Made by a program: the position numbers and the translations under genes. 64,000 nucleotides of DNA from Diploptera punctata (lineage: Eukaryota > Arthropoda > Insecta > Blattodea > Blaberidae). A model generated the notes under the pieces. That model had not been told where the DNA came from and did no database searches. It was given only the letters and a program-made list of their open reading frames with translations. The stretch's first letter is position 1; every line of letters begins with the position of its first letter. Positions 43,032 through 53,449 of this stretch are shown in pieces. The stretch lies in NCBI GenBank assembly GCA_030220185.1, contig JASPKZ010001601.1:310001-374000 (forward strand), read 5' to 3'.

Positions 43032-44638
43032 CTTACTTACTTACTTACTTACTCACTGGCACTATCGAACCCGTAGGTTCATGGCCGCGCGGACATAAGC
43101 TCTCCATACATCCCTATCCTGAGCTAATGCTTTCCAATCATTCCCTGTATAATCTACTTCCCTCAAATCATAGTTAATGTTGTTCTCCCACCTCATTCTT
43201 GGTCTACCAACTGGGCGTTTTCCTTCTGGCTTTCCTACAAGAAGTTTCCATGCACGTCTTTCATTTCCCATACGCGCAACATGTCCTGCCCATCGCAGTC
43301 TACGAGACTTAACTGTTCTTATTATATCTGGCTTCCTATAAAGACCATGTAGTTCATTGTTATGTAGTCTTCTCCATTCACCTGTCTGTTCATCTCTCTT
43401 TGGTCCAAAAATTTTCCTAAGAACTTTATTCTCAAATACTCGTAATCTCCTTTCCTCCCTTAAAGTAAGAGTCCATGTTTCGCACCCATATAATATAACT
43501 GGTAGAATAATAGTTTGATATATTTTCAGCTTAACGTTTTTTGAAAGGAGTTGGGACATCAAAAGTCTCTGCAATGCATAATAGCATGCATTTCCAGAAT
43601 TGAGCCTATGTTTAATTTCTTTGTGCATCTCATTCCTATTTGTGATTATTGTTCCTAAGTATTTGAATTCAGCCACTTCTTCAAAATTTCCCTCATTTGT
43701 CATTAGCTGTCCATTTCTATTATATACTGAATTTCTATGTGTGACCATATATTTAGTTTTACTGATATTTACTTCCAGTCCTAATTTCTTAGTGTTACTC
43801 AATAGTGTGTGCGTGTTGGCCTTTAGTATCTCCTCGCTATCGGCCAGTAGTACTACATCATCAGCATAAACTAACAGCTTATTAATACCATTCAGTTGTA
43901 AGCCTTCCTCATTCTCTAAAGACTCAATGGCACGCTCTAGTACAAAATTAAATAGTAGAGGAGATAGTGCATCTCCTTGCTTCAACCCATTCTGGATTTC
44001 AAAAGTGTCTGAAAACTGTTTGCCTACACGCACCCTACTCGTTGAGCCATTTAGACACATTCGTATAAGTCTAACTTTTTAGGAATTCCGAACTCCAGCA
44101 GGATACTATGTAACTTCTCCCTCTTAATTGAATCATATGCTTTTTGGAAGTCTACGTATAGTTGATGTACAGTACCATTATATTCCCATTTCTTTTCTAA
44201 AATCTGTCTTATACTAAAAATCTGATCTGTTGTAGACCTGTTTCTTCTAAATGCACATTGATGATCTCCTAGAATGTCATCAATATAGGGAGTAAGTCTG
44301 CTTACTATATATTTGTTAGAATTTTGTACGAAGTTGAAAGTAATGAGATGCCCCTATAGTTGTTGCAATCAGTTTTATCTCCTTTCTTATAAATTGGTAC
44401 GATAATTGATTCCTTCCATTCATCTGGAAGAGCTTCTTTTTCCCAAATCATACTAAGCAAACAGCGTATCTTGTCCATCAATTTTTCTCCCCCTGATTTT
44501 ATCAGTTCTGCTGGGATCTCATCTGAACCTGATGCTTTATACATCTTCAATTTTTCAATTGCCATTTCAACCTCTAATGCACTTGGCTCTGCGACTAGCA
44601 TTTCTGCTGTCTGTAACTTATCCTCCTCAATGTCCTGT
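43032..44638 (-). mobile_element. LINE-A, 1607 bp, best copy, with 10-bp target site duplication
   Basis: This is the reference copy. GATCCCCAAA occurs at 43022-43031 and 44639-44648, directly against the two ends. The 3' end is (TAAG)n; the 5' end is truncated inside the linker before the RT. Open pieces are 44685-44305 (ending outside the copy) and 44060-43062. They carry WEKEALPDEWKESIIVPIYK, NYRGISLLSTSYKILTNI, then YVDFQKAYDSIK in a broken stretch, GLKQGDALSPLLFNFVLE and LLVYADDVVLLADSEEIL. The thumb, YGCETWTL and HVARMGNERR...GRPRMRW tail follow. A truncated copy with flanking duplication is the expected product of target-primed reverse transcription. Confidence 0.95.
43062..44060 (-). 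pseudogene. LINE-A reverse transcriptase C-terminal half, 332 codons open
   Basis: This is the longest reading frame in the window. Residues 25-37 hold GLKQGDALSPLLF, residues 65-68 the catalytic YADD, residues ~118-130 the EFKYLGTIITNRN block, and the last 100 residues the YGCETWTL to NLRVR tail of this LINE family. The Met at 44060 is internal to the polymerase: RT text continues upstream after a frame break (44060-44300), so no true start is present. The YADD and surrounding residues look intact, but the first RT blocks and the endonuclease are lost. Confidence 0.92.
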
Positions 44639-44775
44639 GATCCCCAAAGCTGTTTGTAATTATATACCAAGAGGACGAAGATCACTGGGCCGTCCTATGA
44701 AACGCTGGAGGGAAAATTTTTCTATAGAATCGTAACAGGCCTTGGAAGGAAGAAGAAAAAGAAGAAGTTCTACTC

Positions 44776-44925
44776 TTATATCTTCGTTTTTCTTTTTATC
44801 TGTCCTTTGGTATCCTGCTATTGCTCTCAAGATCTTCATTTCTTCAGCCTCTCTTTGTTTACTATCTGCCTTTGTTAATGTCCAAGTTTCACATGCATAG
44901 ATAAGAGAAAAACCTAAATTCCGAA
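44776..44925 (-). pseudogene. LINE-C2 internal fragment
   Basis: The minus strand reads LIYACETWTLTKADSKQREA then EEMKILRAIAGYQRTDKKKN and EDIRVELL, matching 28.7-28.85 kb. Both ends are truncated; it sits directly against the LINE-B tail. Confidence 0.85.
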
Positions 44926-45385
44926 ATAAATATGTAGATAATATTATTATTGCCTGAAACCACAAGCTAGAAAACAATAATTCCGAATGTATCGTCAGAG
45001 AAGTTGAAGAGACTGTACTGAAGTCTAGGACATCCCGCGGGATCCGGGGATTGTGTTCTCGATTCTCTGAAAGCAATTCCCAAGGTGAGTTGGTTTCATT
45101 TACGAGACTCTTCCCTCAAGACACAAGATTTAAACTTGGCTACACAACACGCAACATTCCAGTCAACAGCCCAACCGGGTTTATCTTATGAGTTTCTACA
45201 GTGAATGAAAAAAATAAGTTGGTCTAACCGATTACTTACCGGAATAATAGCAGGCCTACAGAAAAGTTTACATGGTTACAAACTTCTGCGTGTTTTTGCT
45301 GTAGTCTGATCTACAGACATATACAGTACAAAGCAATACTAGTAAAATTCATATCAAATTCCGTTGAGGTGAAGTCATGTGATGA
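44926..45385. other. unclassified spacer
   Basis: Nothing recognised. Confidence 0.35.
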
Positions 45386-45387
45386 AA

Positions 45388-45634
45388 GTTAAAAATTAAA
45401 TTGTACCTGTTGGTAGGTGCCGTCGTCCTCAACTTTGTTAAAATGTTGAATATAAAATACTAACTGGAGGCCTTTCGGAAGTTATGTTCCATATTCTGCA
45501 GGAAGCTCAACCTGCAGATGATGGAAGATAACTTCCAAAAGCGCTGCAGTTAATTTTATATACAATATTTTAACAAAGTTGAGGACGATGGCACCTACCA
45601 ACAGGTACAATTTAATTTTTAACTTTCATCATAT
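45388..45634. repeat. family D foldback with Penelope-like end motif
   Basis: The left arm (AAATTGTACCTGTTGGTAGG, TGCCGTCGTCCTCAACTTTG) and right arm (CAAAGTTGAGGACGATGGCA, CCTACCAACAGGTACAATTT) are inverse. They extend about 110 bases each around a centre with AACCTGCAGATGATGGAAGA then TAACTTCCAAAAGCGCT. One arm alone recurs at 49560-49690. Confidence 0.85.
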
Positions 45635-45642
45635 ACAGTACA

Positions 45643-46425
45643 AGCTCCGTATTCACCGTTCCGTTACTCGCGGATTAAAACATATCGACACAGTTCCTGT
45701 ATTCGCGGATCCAGTCGGTGTATTAGAAGGATTAGGTATTGCTTATTAAAGAATCGACAACTTTTTTTACTGTAGGCAGGTGTCAAGGCGGCTATTATAA
45801 AAGTGATTCAAAGCAAATGGACAAATTAATATCAAAGGAAAACAAACCTTATTGTCACTAAGCCTAAAGTTCGCTGTTAAAGCCTGCTCTCCCCTGGGGT
45901 GTTGGTTTAAGGACCGAGAACTTGAACGTGGACGCGAACATAGGATAGGGAGGACTAGAACTAGGACTTGGGAGTATGGTCATGACGACCGAGGTATCCC
46001 AAGGGGTGGATGGATGGGCCTAGATGATGTTAAAGCCTGCCGCCTCCGCTGTATATCACCTGCCGCTATATCAGTTGATAAATGCCGCCCTCGCCATGGT
46101 CGGTGTTTTTATTTTTTCAACTTGTCACTCGTTGCAATAATTTTGATTGAATAACACGTGTCCCTTATGCGTTGTTCCCGATTTATAACTTCGAGTAAAA
46201 GGAAAGAAAAATTAATTCCGAAGCGGAAAAAAAAAAGTTGTGTCGCCGCTTATTGTTCAAAATCTCTCATTAAATTGATTTTATTTTGATAATTCTTATT
46301 TTATTTTGTAACCTTGGAACGTATCCCCTATATACCCTTACAAATTACCATTCCATATCCACGGTTTCTGTATTAGCGGCATATTTACGGAACGTATCTC
46401 CCGCCAATAAGGAGCTTTTAGTGAC
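45643..46425. mobile_element. candidate pogo/Tigger-like non-autonomous element
   Basis: The left end CAGTACAAGCTCCGTATTCA follows a TA. The right end reads, inverted, CACTAAAAGCTCCTTATTGG. Inside each end there are GTATTCGCGGATCC-like and GTATTAGCGGCAT-like blocks typical of Tigger ends. No transposase was recognised in the 780 bp. The right TA is not present, so the assignment is tentative. Confidence 0.4.
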
Positions 46426-46608
46426 GGAATATGGTTAGCTAAGTGGAAAGTCCATGAAACTGTCACTCAGGATCCTGGTGAGGCTCTTCATGAATGAAAC
46501 ACAGTTGAGTCTAACCTGCGTATATCAAGGGGAAAGCAAAATACAATACTTGTAACTCACAATGATTTAGAAACTAGATTTGGACTTGGAATAGTAACCA
46601 CACACGAA

Positions 46609-46643
<35 letters not shown>

Positions 46644-46794
46644 CGCTGAAAAAAAGACAATGCAATAGGCCTACAATATGTTCACATTTTACAAACAACA
46701 AAACACATTTGGAAATCACTCGTGGCATTTAATCATGTTATATAATAAGTAGGTCTGATAAGTTGAATAGTCTGATAGTGCACTTAATGTCTGC
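46426..46794. other. spacer with (TG)n(TA)n and a family A scrap
   Basis: GTGTGTGTGTATATATATAT lies at 46612-46642. CATTTGGAAATCACTCGTGG at 46707 is a short family A hairpin arm. Confidence 0.55.
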
Positions 46795-46875
46795 AGGGAC
46801 GGGGGGAGGGGGGTATGAGCGTGCGGTGTGTATATGTGTGGGGGTGTGTGGGGGTATGTGTGTGTGCTTTTTTTT
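46795..46875 (+). other. G-rich tract with quadruplex-forming potential
   Basis: Runs of 3, 6, 6 and later 5 and 5 G are separated by short loops (GGGACGGGGGGAGGGGGG, then GGGGGTGTGTGGGGG). Confidence 0.6.
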
Positions 46876-47555
46876 TCTAATTTGTTTTCTAGCATTTTTT
46901 TTTTAATATTAATGTACGGAATGTGGATGAATGTAGATATGTATTTATTATGATTTAGTGCAGACATAGATTTTACTTATATGTAGCCTGTTATTGTTTT
47001 TTGATACAGGTGTATTTGTAGGTATTTGTTTATATTATTAGTTTTATTTTTTTATTCATGGAAAAATAATGCACGTACGGCTAAGCAGGCCCGTGCGCAA
47101 TGTAAATGCATATGTATTTTCTTTATTCTGAAAAAAGGCAATAAATTCCATTCTAGTACTTATTCTATTTAAGTGTTCGCCTAGTTATCGGCACCTTGTG
47201 AGGCATTCACATTCTTTTGGGTGCCTATGCTCAGGCGTAAAGTGTCAGAACTTAACATAAATAATGTATTTTGTTTTAGTTATATATTAAAGTTCCTCAG
47301 AATATCCACTCACACCGCTATCTAACATCACTAATCCAGGCTGTTTATGAAAATCTAATTTACATAACCATTTGGCGCGGCTGTCTGTCTCGTCCACTCA
47401 CGGAATCACTGTCACATTTTTAATAATCTTATAAAATGAAACTTGCAACTTGATAATCTGCCAAAGCAATAAAATAACCGCGATTCAAGAGCCATTAGGA
47501 GATCTACTGTCCTTCATGAATGTAATTAAGTGCAACTGAAATAAATCCGTTATAA
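46876..47555. other. spacer with possible LINE 3' end
   Basis: GCACGTACGGCTAAGCAGGC and AATGTAAATGCATATGTATT at 47071-47125 resemble 11860-11900. The rest is unrecognised. Confidence 0.35.
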
Positions 47556-47885
47556 TCTCCACCGCTGTGGTCTCGAGGTAGCGTGCTGCCTTGTCACGCA
47601 GCGGGCCCGGGTTCGATTCCAGGTCGGCACAGACTCCTAGGTGACGTTTTCTTCGGGCTTTTTCCTCACCTGTAAGACAAATATCAGGAAGCTTAGGGCC
47701 AAACGGTCCCCAAAAATCATCCGGCCATCATCACCATCGTCCTTCACCGGTGTGGAAAGCAACGGGAAGCTACCACACCTATAATTCCCTAGTAAAGCTG
47801 CAAAGCATAGCATGGAAATGCTATGATTGCAGTGAAAGATCTGCCCTCGAGCAGAATTACGATGGATGGATGGATGGATGGATAT
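47556..47885 (+). repeat. SINE3 copy, nearly complete
   Basis: TCCACCGCTGTGGTCTCGAG, CCGGGTTCGATTCCAGGTCG (B-box) and the body end with (GGAT)n. It is among the best-preserved heads of the family. Confidence 0.9.
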
Positions 47886-47929
47886 AGCAATAATGGCATA
47901 CATTTTTTTTTATTCTGAACTGTACTAGA

Positions 47930-47992
47930 AAAAGTAGGAGCCTTAACCTCCTACTACCCCATGGGTCTCCAATATCCTGTGGGATCACTATA
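47930..47992 (+). repeat. SINE2 3' fragment
   Basis: TAGAAAAAGTAGGAGCCTTA, ACCTCCTACTACCCCATGGG and TGTGGGATCACT equal the last 60 bases of SINE2. Confidence 0.8.
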
Positions 47993-48094
47993 AAACTTTT
48001 ACCCAAAGGCATTTTTTAAAAATATTATCAATAAAAACTTGGATATTTTATATTATTTATTTCGTAGATTATATAACATATTCTATTTTATAGT

Positions 48095-48188
48095 GTTTTC
48101 GCTGCAATCATAGCATTTTCATGTTATGCTTTGCAGTTTTACTAGGGAATTATAGGTGTGGAGGCTTCCCTTTGCTTTCCACTATATT
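48095..48188 (-). repeat. SINE3 3' fragment
   Basis: GCAATCATAGCATTTTCATG to GGCTTCCCTTTGCTTTCCAC, inverse of the SINE3 body; the head is absent. Confidence 0.8.
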
Positions 48189-48194
48189 TTTGTG

Positions 48195-48445
48195 GAAAAA
48201 ATATAAGATATAAGCAGTTAAATTGGTTGGGCACTTACGATGAATGGAAGAAGAAAGGCTACCCATAAAAACATTGGGATGGTGTCCACCTGGAAGAAGA
48301 AAGAAAGGAAGACCTAGAAATGTGTGGATACGAGATATAAGAACTGTAATGAGAACAAGAGGACTGGAGGACAAGGAATGGATGGATAGGGACAAGTGGA
48401 GAAGGAAAATAAAGCTGTAGGCACATAAAGATGTGTAAACATTGA
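48195..48445 (+). pseudogene. LINE-E-like 3' coding end
   Basis: Across one frame change it reads LNWLGTYDEWKKK / ERLPIKTLGWCPPGRRKKGR, then PRNVWIRDIRTVMRTRGLED and KEWMDRDKWRRKIKL followed by a stop. It ends with AAGATGTGTAAACATTGAAA. It supports the assignment of the shorter inverse piece at 42.1 kb. Confidence 0.75.
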
Positions 48446-48684
48446 AAATCTTTATATACATAAATAACATTTTTTTTGTTTCTTACGTACAATTCCTTCT
48501 TCCTTTTTCTTGGAATAACCTCTTCCTTTGTAGGTACTTTCATGCATGCCCTAAGACACCCGGACGTAATGGGACACGTCCTATCGGGACTCTGGTTGGC
48601 ATACATACATTTTTGACCTCGCAAGAACATGAAGGATCTCCCCGGATGAGTGATCCTTTATAATTTCGAGGTCTTCAAATATAT
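48446..48684. other. unclassified spacer
   Basis: Nothing recognised. Confidence 0.3.
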
Positions 48685-49427
48685 TTATCATAAGTAATGC
48701 CACGAGTGATTTCCAAATTACCGATAAATTCACGACTCACGAAGTGAGGAGTGAATTTATCCAGAGAATTTGGAAATCAAGAGTGGCATTTGTTAGGACT
48801 ATTTAACGAATCAAATTAAGCTGTTTACTCAGAAATCATTATTTAAATATAGTTACTTTAAGATATTTATTCATTTAACGTAAATGGCGATGTTTGAAAA
48901 CAAATGAGAAACGTTATGTTTCGTATCTCCATCCACTGCAACAAGATCATATAATGTTATATATTGCCATCTGGCGTGGGAAACTTGAAATATCGTCGCA
49001 ATATTATAAGAATGCATCCTAGTGGAGAAAAAATTAAACACATCAAACTATATATTATAACCAAAATTATAGGTTATTAATTTATTTTTAGTAAACAACT
49101 CGGTAAAATCATTATTTAAAAACACAATTATTGAACACACAATTGTCAAATTTGTATTTCGTCTATAACTTCATTTGAAGCACAGCCAAATCTTGTTTCT
49201 GCCATTTTGAACATTGAATTATGGCGGCTTTACTGTTAACTCAGTCACTGCAAAATAATGGTCAGACCTGTTGACAATATTAAAAAGTAGGAGCTTTCTT
49301 TAATATGGTAAATATAACACTGATAAATATTTCGTGAAACACGACTCTGATTGGTTGTAAAACAGAAATCATTGAAACGTGATTGGTCATTGACTCCCAT
49401 TTAGGGCATGAGTTAAATAGTCCTAGC
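48685..49427 (-). repeat. family A, copy 6
   Basis: The plus strand starts TTTATCATAAGTAATGCCAC and ends GGGCATGAGTTAAATAGTCC. The hairpin is intact. The middle carries a variant (GTTATTGAACAC-like, GAAGCACAGCCAAATCTTGT) also hinted at in copy 1, so at least two subfamilies exist. Confidence 0.8.
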
Positions 49428-49559
49428 TAACAAACAACACCTCACTCAATGAGAACGCACCCCAGTCAAACCCATTATCCGAGATCGTCAAAAACAAGTC
49501 AGTTGCTGCTACAAACAGTTGGAGTATACATCACCGTACACAACAACAACAAATAGCGG

Positions 49560-49692
49560 AAACTCGACCTGCAGAAGATGGAAGATAACTTCCGAAAGCG
49601 CTCCAATTAATTTTATATACAATATATTAACAAAGTTGAGGACGACGGCACCTACCAACAGGTACAATTTAATTTTTAACTTTCATCATACT
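49560..49692 (+). repeat. family D arm
   Basis: AACTCGACCTGCAGAAGATG, AACTTCCGAAAGCGCTCCAA and CAAAGTTGAGGACGACGGCA match the right half of the 45.4-kb foldback. There is no left arm here. Confidence 0.8.
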
Positions 49693-49694
49693 TT

Positions 49695-49745
49695 ATTGTC
49701 AAATACTTGTAATCTCCTTTCCTCCCTTAAAGTAAGAGTTTCTAT
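49695..49745 (-). repeat. LINE-A internal fragment
   Basis: TCAAATACTTGTAATCTCCT and CCCTTAAAGTAAGAGT cover about 45 bases of the LREERRLQVFE codons. The fragment starts at the same internal position as the minus copy at 54.29 kb. Confidence 0.8.
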
Positions 49746-50130
49746 TACATGCGAAAATATATCGGCTGCACAAATAAGCCGCACCTTTAATTTTCATGTA
49801 CGAAATTTGAAAAATAAACGCGGCTTACATTCAGCCAATGAGAATAACTTCCGGCACTTAACAGGAAACATCTGACATTCACCAGGTTCTTGGCACTCTC
49901 TAATAGATGGCAGTAGTTACTTCAATGGGCTGCACAAATTATCCGGTGTATCGTTAATGTCAAATTTATAATCACATTTCAGTCATATGAATCCGTTAGC
50001 AGAGCTCTATGAATAACTGATAAATGTATCCACAAATGTATAGAAGAATCTGAAAATTATTCTAATATTATGAGTTTGGTACAAGGCTCTCCTCCTATAA
50101 ATAGGTAATACAATTTTTAAATGTTGAAAT
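49746..50130. other. unclassified spacer
   Basis: Nothing recognised. Confidence 0.3.
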
Positions 50131-50991
50131 GAGATATGTGGTACTAGATCTCCAGAAGAATTCCAAGCCCGACAGGCCTAGAAGGTCCTTGAACTACCAG
50201 CCGGCTGCTGAGATATGCGGTACTTGATCGCCAGAAGAACTCCTAGTCCGACAGGCCTAGAAGGTCCTTGAACTACCAGTCGGCTGCTGAGATATGCGGT
50301 ACTTGATCGCCAGAAGAACTCCACAGGCCTAGAAGGTCCTTGACCTACCAGCCGGCTGCTGAGATATGCGGTACTTAATCGCCAGAAGAACTCCTAGCCC
50401 GACAGGCCTAGAAGGTCCTTGAACTACCAGCCGGCTGCTGAGATATGCGGTACTTGATCGCCAGAAGAACTCCTAGCCCGACAGGCCTAGAAGGTCCTTG
50501 ACCTACCAGCCGGCTGCTGAGATATGCGGTACTTAATCGCCAGAAGAACTCCTAGCCCGACAGGCCTAGAAGGTCCTTGAACTACCAGCCGGCTGCTGAG
50601 ATATGCGGTACTTGATCGCCAGAAGAACTCCTAGCCCGACAGACCTAGAAGGTCCTTGACCTACCAGCCGGCTGCTGAGATATGCGGTACTTGATCGCCA
50701 GAAGAACTCCTAGCCCGACAGGCCTAGAAGGTCCTTGACCTACCAGCCGGCTGCTGAGATATGCGGTACTTGATCGCCAGAAGAACTCCTAGCCCGACAG
50801 GCCTAGAAGGTCTTGACCTACCAGCCGGCTGCTGAGATATGCGGTACTTGATCGCCAGAAGAACTCCTAGCCCGACAGGCCTAGAAGGTCCTTGACCTAC
50901 CAGTCGGCTGCTGAGATATGTGGTACTTCAACTCGAGAAGAACTCCAAGCCCGACAGGCCTAGAAGTTCATTGGCTTACCATCCGGCTGCT
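50131..50991 (+). repeat. minisatellite, eleven 79-bp units containing SINE5 sequence
   Basis: GAGATATG starts units at 50131, 50210, 50289, 50361, 50440, 50519, 50598, 50677, 50756, 50834 and 50913. Spacing is 79 bases except 72 (a 7-base loss) and 78. About 40 bases of each unit (CGACAGGCCTAGAAGGTCCT and CCTACCAGCCGGCTGCT) are SINE5 body; the other 39 (GAGATATGCGGTACTTGATC...) are not. First and last units are the most diverged, as expected at array edges. Confidence 0.97.
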
Positions 50992-51035
50992 GGCCTCACA
51001 TCCACATGTGTTACAGAGACAGACAATCATCTGCC
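50955..51035 (+). repeat. SINE5 body fragment at the array edge
   Basis: After the last unit the text goes on GGCTGCTGGCCTCACATCCA then CATGTGTTACAGAGACAGAC, the normal continuation of SINE5 seen (inverse) at 39.24-39.31 kb. Confidence 0.75.
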
Positions 51036-51059
51036 AGTGTAGGGGTGATATTTGGCGAG

Positions 51060-51288
51060 TATTTCGAGTCTCTCAGCCGTTATAGCTGGTTTTCTCAACC
51101 TGGAGTCGCTACGTATTGTAGCTACCCAAATGCCTAACGATGCTGGGAGGACACAGGTCCCAATCTGGCCGAAATTTCATGAGAAAATGTCTTCCCCATG
51201 GGGACTCGAACCAGCGCAAGTCACGTAGCGCTGCACCAAGGCTTCTTGATCCTTAACCACTCGGCTACGGCGCGGGACTCTAGCACCG
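51060..51288 (-). repeat. SINE5-type head with a different body
   Basis: The minus-strand head GCGCCGTAGCCGAGTGGTTA then CTTGCGCTGGTTCGAGTCCC (A and B boxes) resembles a class II tRNA (Leu/Ser). The body (GACCTGTGTCCTCCCAGCAT, TAGCTACAATACGTAGCGAC) differs from the 39.2-kb copy, so head sharing or a subfamily is likely. Confidence 0.7.
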
Positions 51289-51319
51289 GTATTTGAAGTG
51301 AAAGTTAAAAAAACACAAA

Positions 51320-51770
51320 GAGCAGAGCCTCTTTGAAGATAAATATAAATAAGACGAAGACCATGATTATAGGAAGGAAACAAAGGAAGATAAACATGAG
51401 GATTAAAGATGAGGCCATTGAGCAAGTGGAAAGCTTCAAATACTTGGGTTGTACTATCAGCAGTAACATGAACTGCGGTCAAGAAGTAAAGCAGAGGATA
51501 CTCACTGGCACTATCGAACCCGTAGGTTCATGGCAGAGCGGACATAAGCTCTCCATACATCCCTATCCTGAACTAATTTCATCTGTATATGTTAAACACT
51601 GTCATTCTATTAAAAATGGTACCTCCTGGTTTTGTAGTTATGACTCTCAAAGCTATTTCTGTAGTTAAGTTATATAGCAATGGCAAAATAAGCTTTCAAC
51701 AAGGAGAGAAGCATTTTCTGCGGAGCTTAGGCTAAAGAATTACGGAAGAGGCTATAGTGAAGTGTGGAGT
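51320..51770 (+). pseudogene. LINE-D thumb region, interrupted
   Basis: MKININKTKTMIIGRKQRKI, EAIEQVESFKYLGCTISSNM and QEVKQRI (open 51333-51497) are followed by a LINE-A scrap. From about 51672 IAMAK-AFNKERSIFCGALR and YGRGYSEVWSVALY continue the same protein region. It is cut again by SINE3 at 51775. Confidence 0.8.
51497..51590 (-). repeat. LINE-A 3' fragment inside LINE-D
   Basis: ACTCACTGGCACTATCGAAC through TACATCCCTATCCTGAACTA is the last ~90 bases of LINE-A, inverted. Confidence 0.85.
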
Positions 51771-51774
51771 GTGG

Positions 51775-52090
51775 CATTATACCGAATGCCTTGTCATGCA
51801 GCGGGCCCGGGTTCGATTCCCGGTCGGGACAGGCCCCTGGGTGAGTTTTTTCGGGGTTTTCCTCGCCTATAAGACAGATATCAGAAAGCTTAAGGCCCAC
51901 CGGTCCCCGAAAATCATCCGACCATCATCATCATCCTTATCATTATCATCATCATCCTTCACAGGTGTGGAAAGCAACGGGAAGCTACCACACCTACAAT
52001 TCCCTAGTAAAGCTGCAAAGCATAGCATGAAAATGCTGTGATGTAGTAAAAGACCTGCCCTCGGGCAGAATTACTATGGATGGATCTTAG
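51775..52090 (+). repeat. SINE3 copy, head truncated
   Basis: GCCTTGTCATGCAGCGGGCC, CGGGTTCGATTCCCGGTCGG and the body to TACTATGGATGGATC; the first ~25 bases of the head are missing. Confidence 0.88.
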
Positions 52091-52261
52091 TAAAACAAAA
52101 ATAACAATCCATATAAATGTCTTTATGTGCAAAGTTACATTTGCACATCGATTTAAACATAGAATCTCAAAATAAATTAATTCAGGTTTCTACAAATTAG
52201 CTCTAATTTATTACAGAAAATATAAACGGTATCTTTCACAGTGTAATCAATCTTCATTTAC

Positions 52262-52264
<3 letters not shown>

Positions 52265-52340
<76 letters not shown>
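52265..52340. repeat. (CT)n microsatellite
   Basis: About 38 pure CT units, the longest dinucleotide run in the window. Confidence 0.97.
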
Positions 52341-52342
<2 letters not shown>

Positions 52343-52599
52343 CTGACTAAAGATATCGCAACTCATTAAGCAAATCTTAGAATAAAGCATCACGGGAATT
52401 ATAAGGATGGATTACATTAAGAGAAACTCAGGCAAAGAAAATACAAAAGTGTAAAATACTAGATTATAACTTTTTTTGAAAATGTATAGCATTTGTAACT
52501 TGATATCAACAAAAAAGGTTGGATAATTAAACTATAATAGTATTTATAAACCAAAACATAATTTCCTTCTTTTCCTTCACTTTCCAAAAAAATAACTAA
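52341..52599. other. unclassified spacer
   Basis: Nothing recognised. Confidence 0.3.
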
Positions 52600-53345
52600 C
52601 TTACTGGCACCATCGAAACCCGTAGGTTCATGTCCGCGGCGTACATAATCCCTCCATACATCCCTATCCTGAACTAATATTTTCCAATCATTCCCTGTAT
52701 AATCTACTTCCATTAAATCATAGTTAATATTATTCTCCCACCTCATTCTTGGTCTACCAACCGAGCGTTTTCACTCCAGTTTTCCTACAAGAAGCTTATA
52801 TGCACGTCTTTTATTTCCCATACGTGCCACATGTCCTGCCCATCGCAGTCTACGAGACTTAACTGTTCTCATTATATCTGGCTTCCTATAAAGACCATGT
52901 AGTTCATTGTTTTGTGGTCTTCTCCATTCACCCGTCTGTTCATCTCTCTTTGGTCCAAAATTTTTTGCTAAAAAATTTATTCTGAAATACTCGTAATCTC
53001 CTTTCCTCCCTTACAGTAAAAGTCCATGTTTCACACCAAATAATATTACTGGTAGAATAATAGTTTTATATATTTTCAGTTTAACGTTTTTTGAAAGGTC
53101 TGTGCAATGCATAACAGCACGCATTTCCAGAATTGAGCCTATGTTTAATTTCTTTGTGCATCTCATTCCTATTTGTGATTATTGTTCCTAGGTATTTGAA
53201 TTCAGCCACTTCCTCAAAATTTCCCTTATTTCTCATTAGCTGTCCATTTCCATTATATAATGCATTTCTACATGTGACCATATATTTAGTTTTATTGATA
53301 TTTACTTCCAGTCCCAATTCAGTAGTGTGTGCGTGTTGTCCTTTA
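52600..53345 (-). pseudogene. LINE-A, 5'-truncated copy
   Basis: Minus pieces 52746-52459 (MRWENNINYDLMEVDYTGND) and 53317-53081 (NINKTKYMVTCRNALYNGNG, EFKYLGTIITNRNEMHKEIK) are joined by many small gaps. The homology ends at KDNTHT, short of YADD. The 3' end is TTACTGGCACCATCGAAACC. Confidence 0.9.
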
Positions 53346-53449
53346 GTTAAAAAACAGTAATCATGTCAATTATTAAAGCCCTCATTTTTGATAAAACATT
53401 AAATACGTACTTGCCTTAATTTTATCACTGATTGGTGTCACGGCCTCCT

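Larger units (their letters stand above)
42891..44775 (+). pseudogene. LINE-B 3' end, split by a LINE-A insertion
   Basis: Left part 42891-43031 reads GYTRWDRKRNTDILKELKTT and PILEYIKQYQLNWKHHLER. Right part 44639-44775 continues PKAVCNYIPRGRRSLGRPMK and RWRENFSIES with a GAAGAAGAAAAAGAAGAAG tail. The two parts join without loss when the insert and one copy of the 10-bp duplication are removed. Confidence 0.92.

Noticed and set aside
45852..46154. 100-codon frame with Arg-rich segment
   Set aside because: Lies within the candidate pogo-like element; no recognised family and no splice signals.
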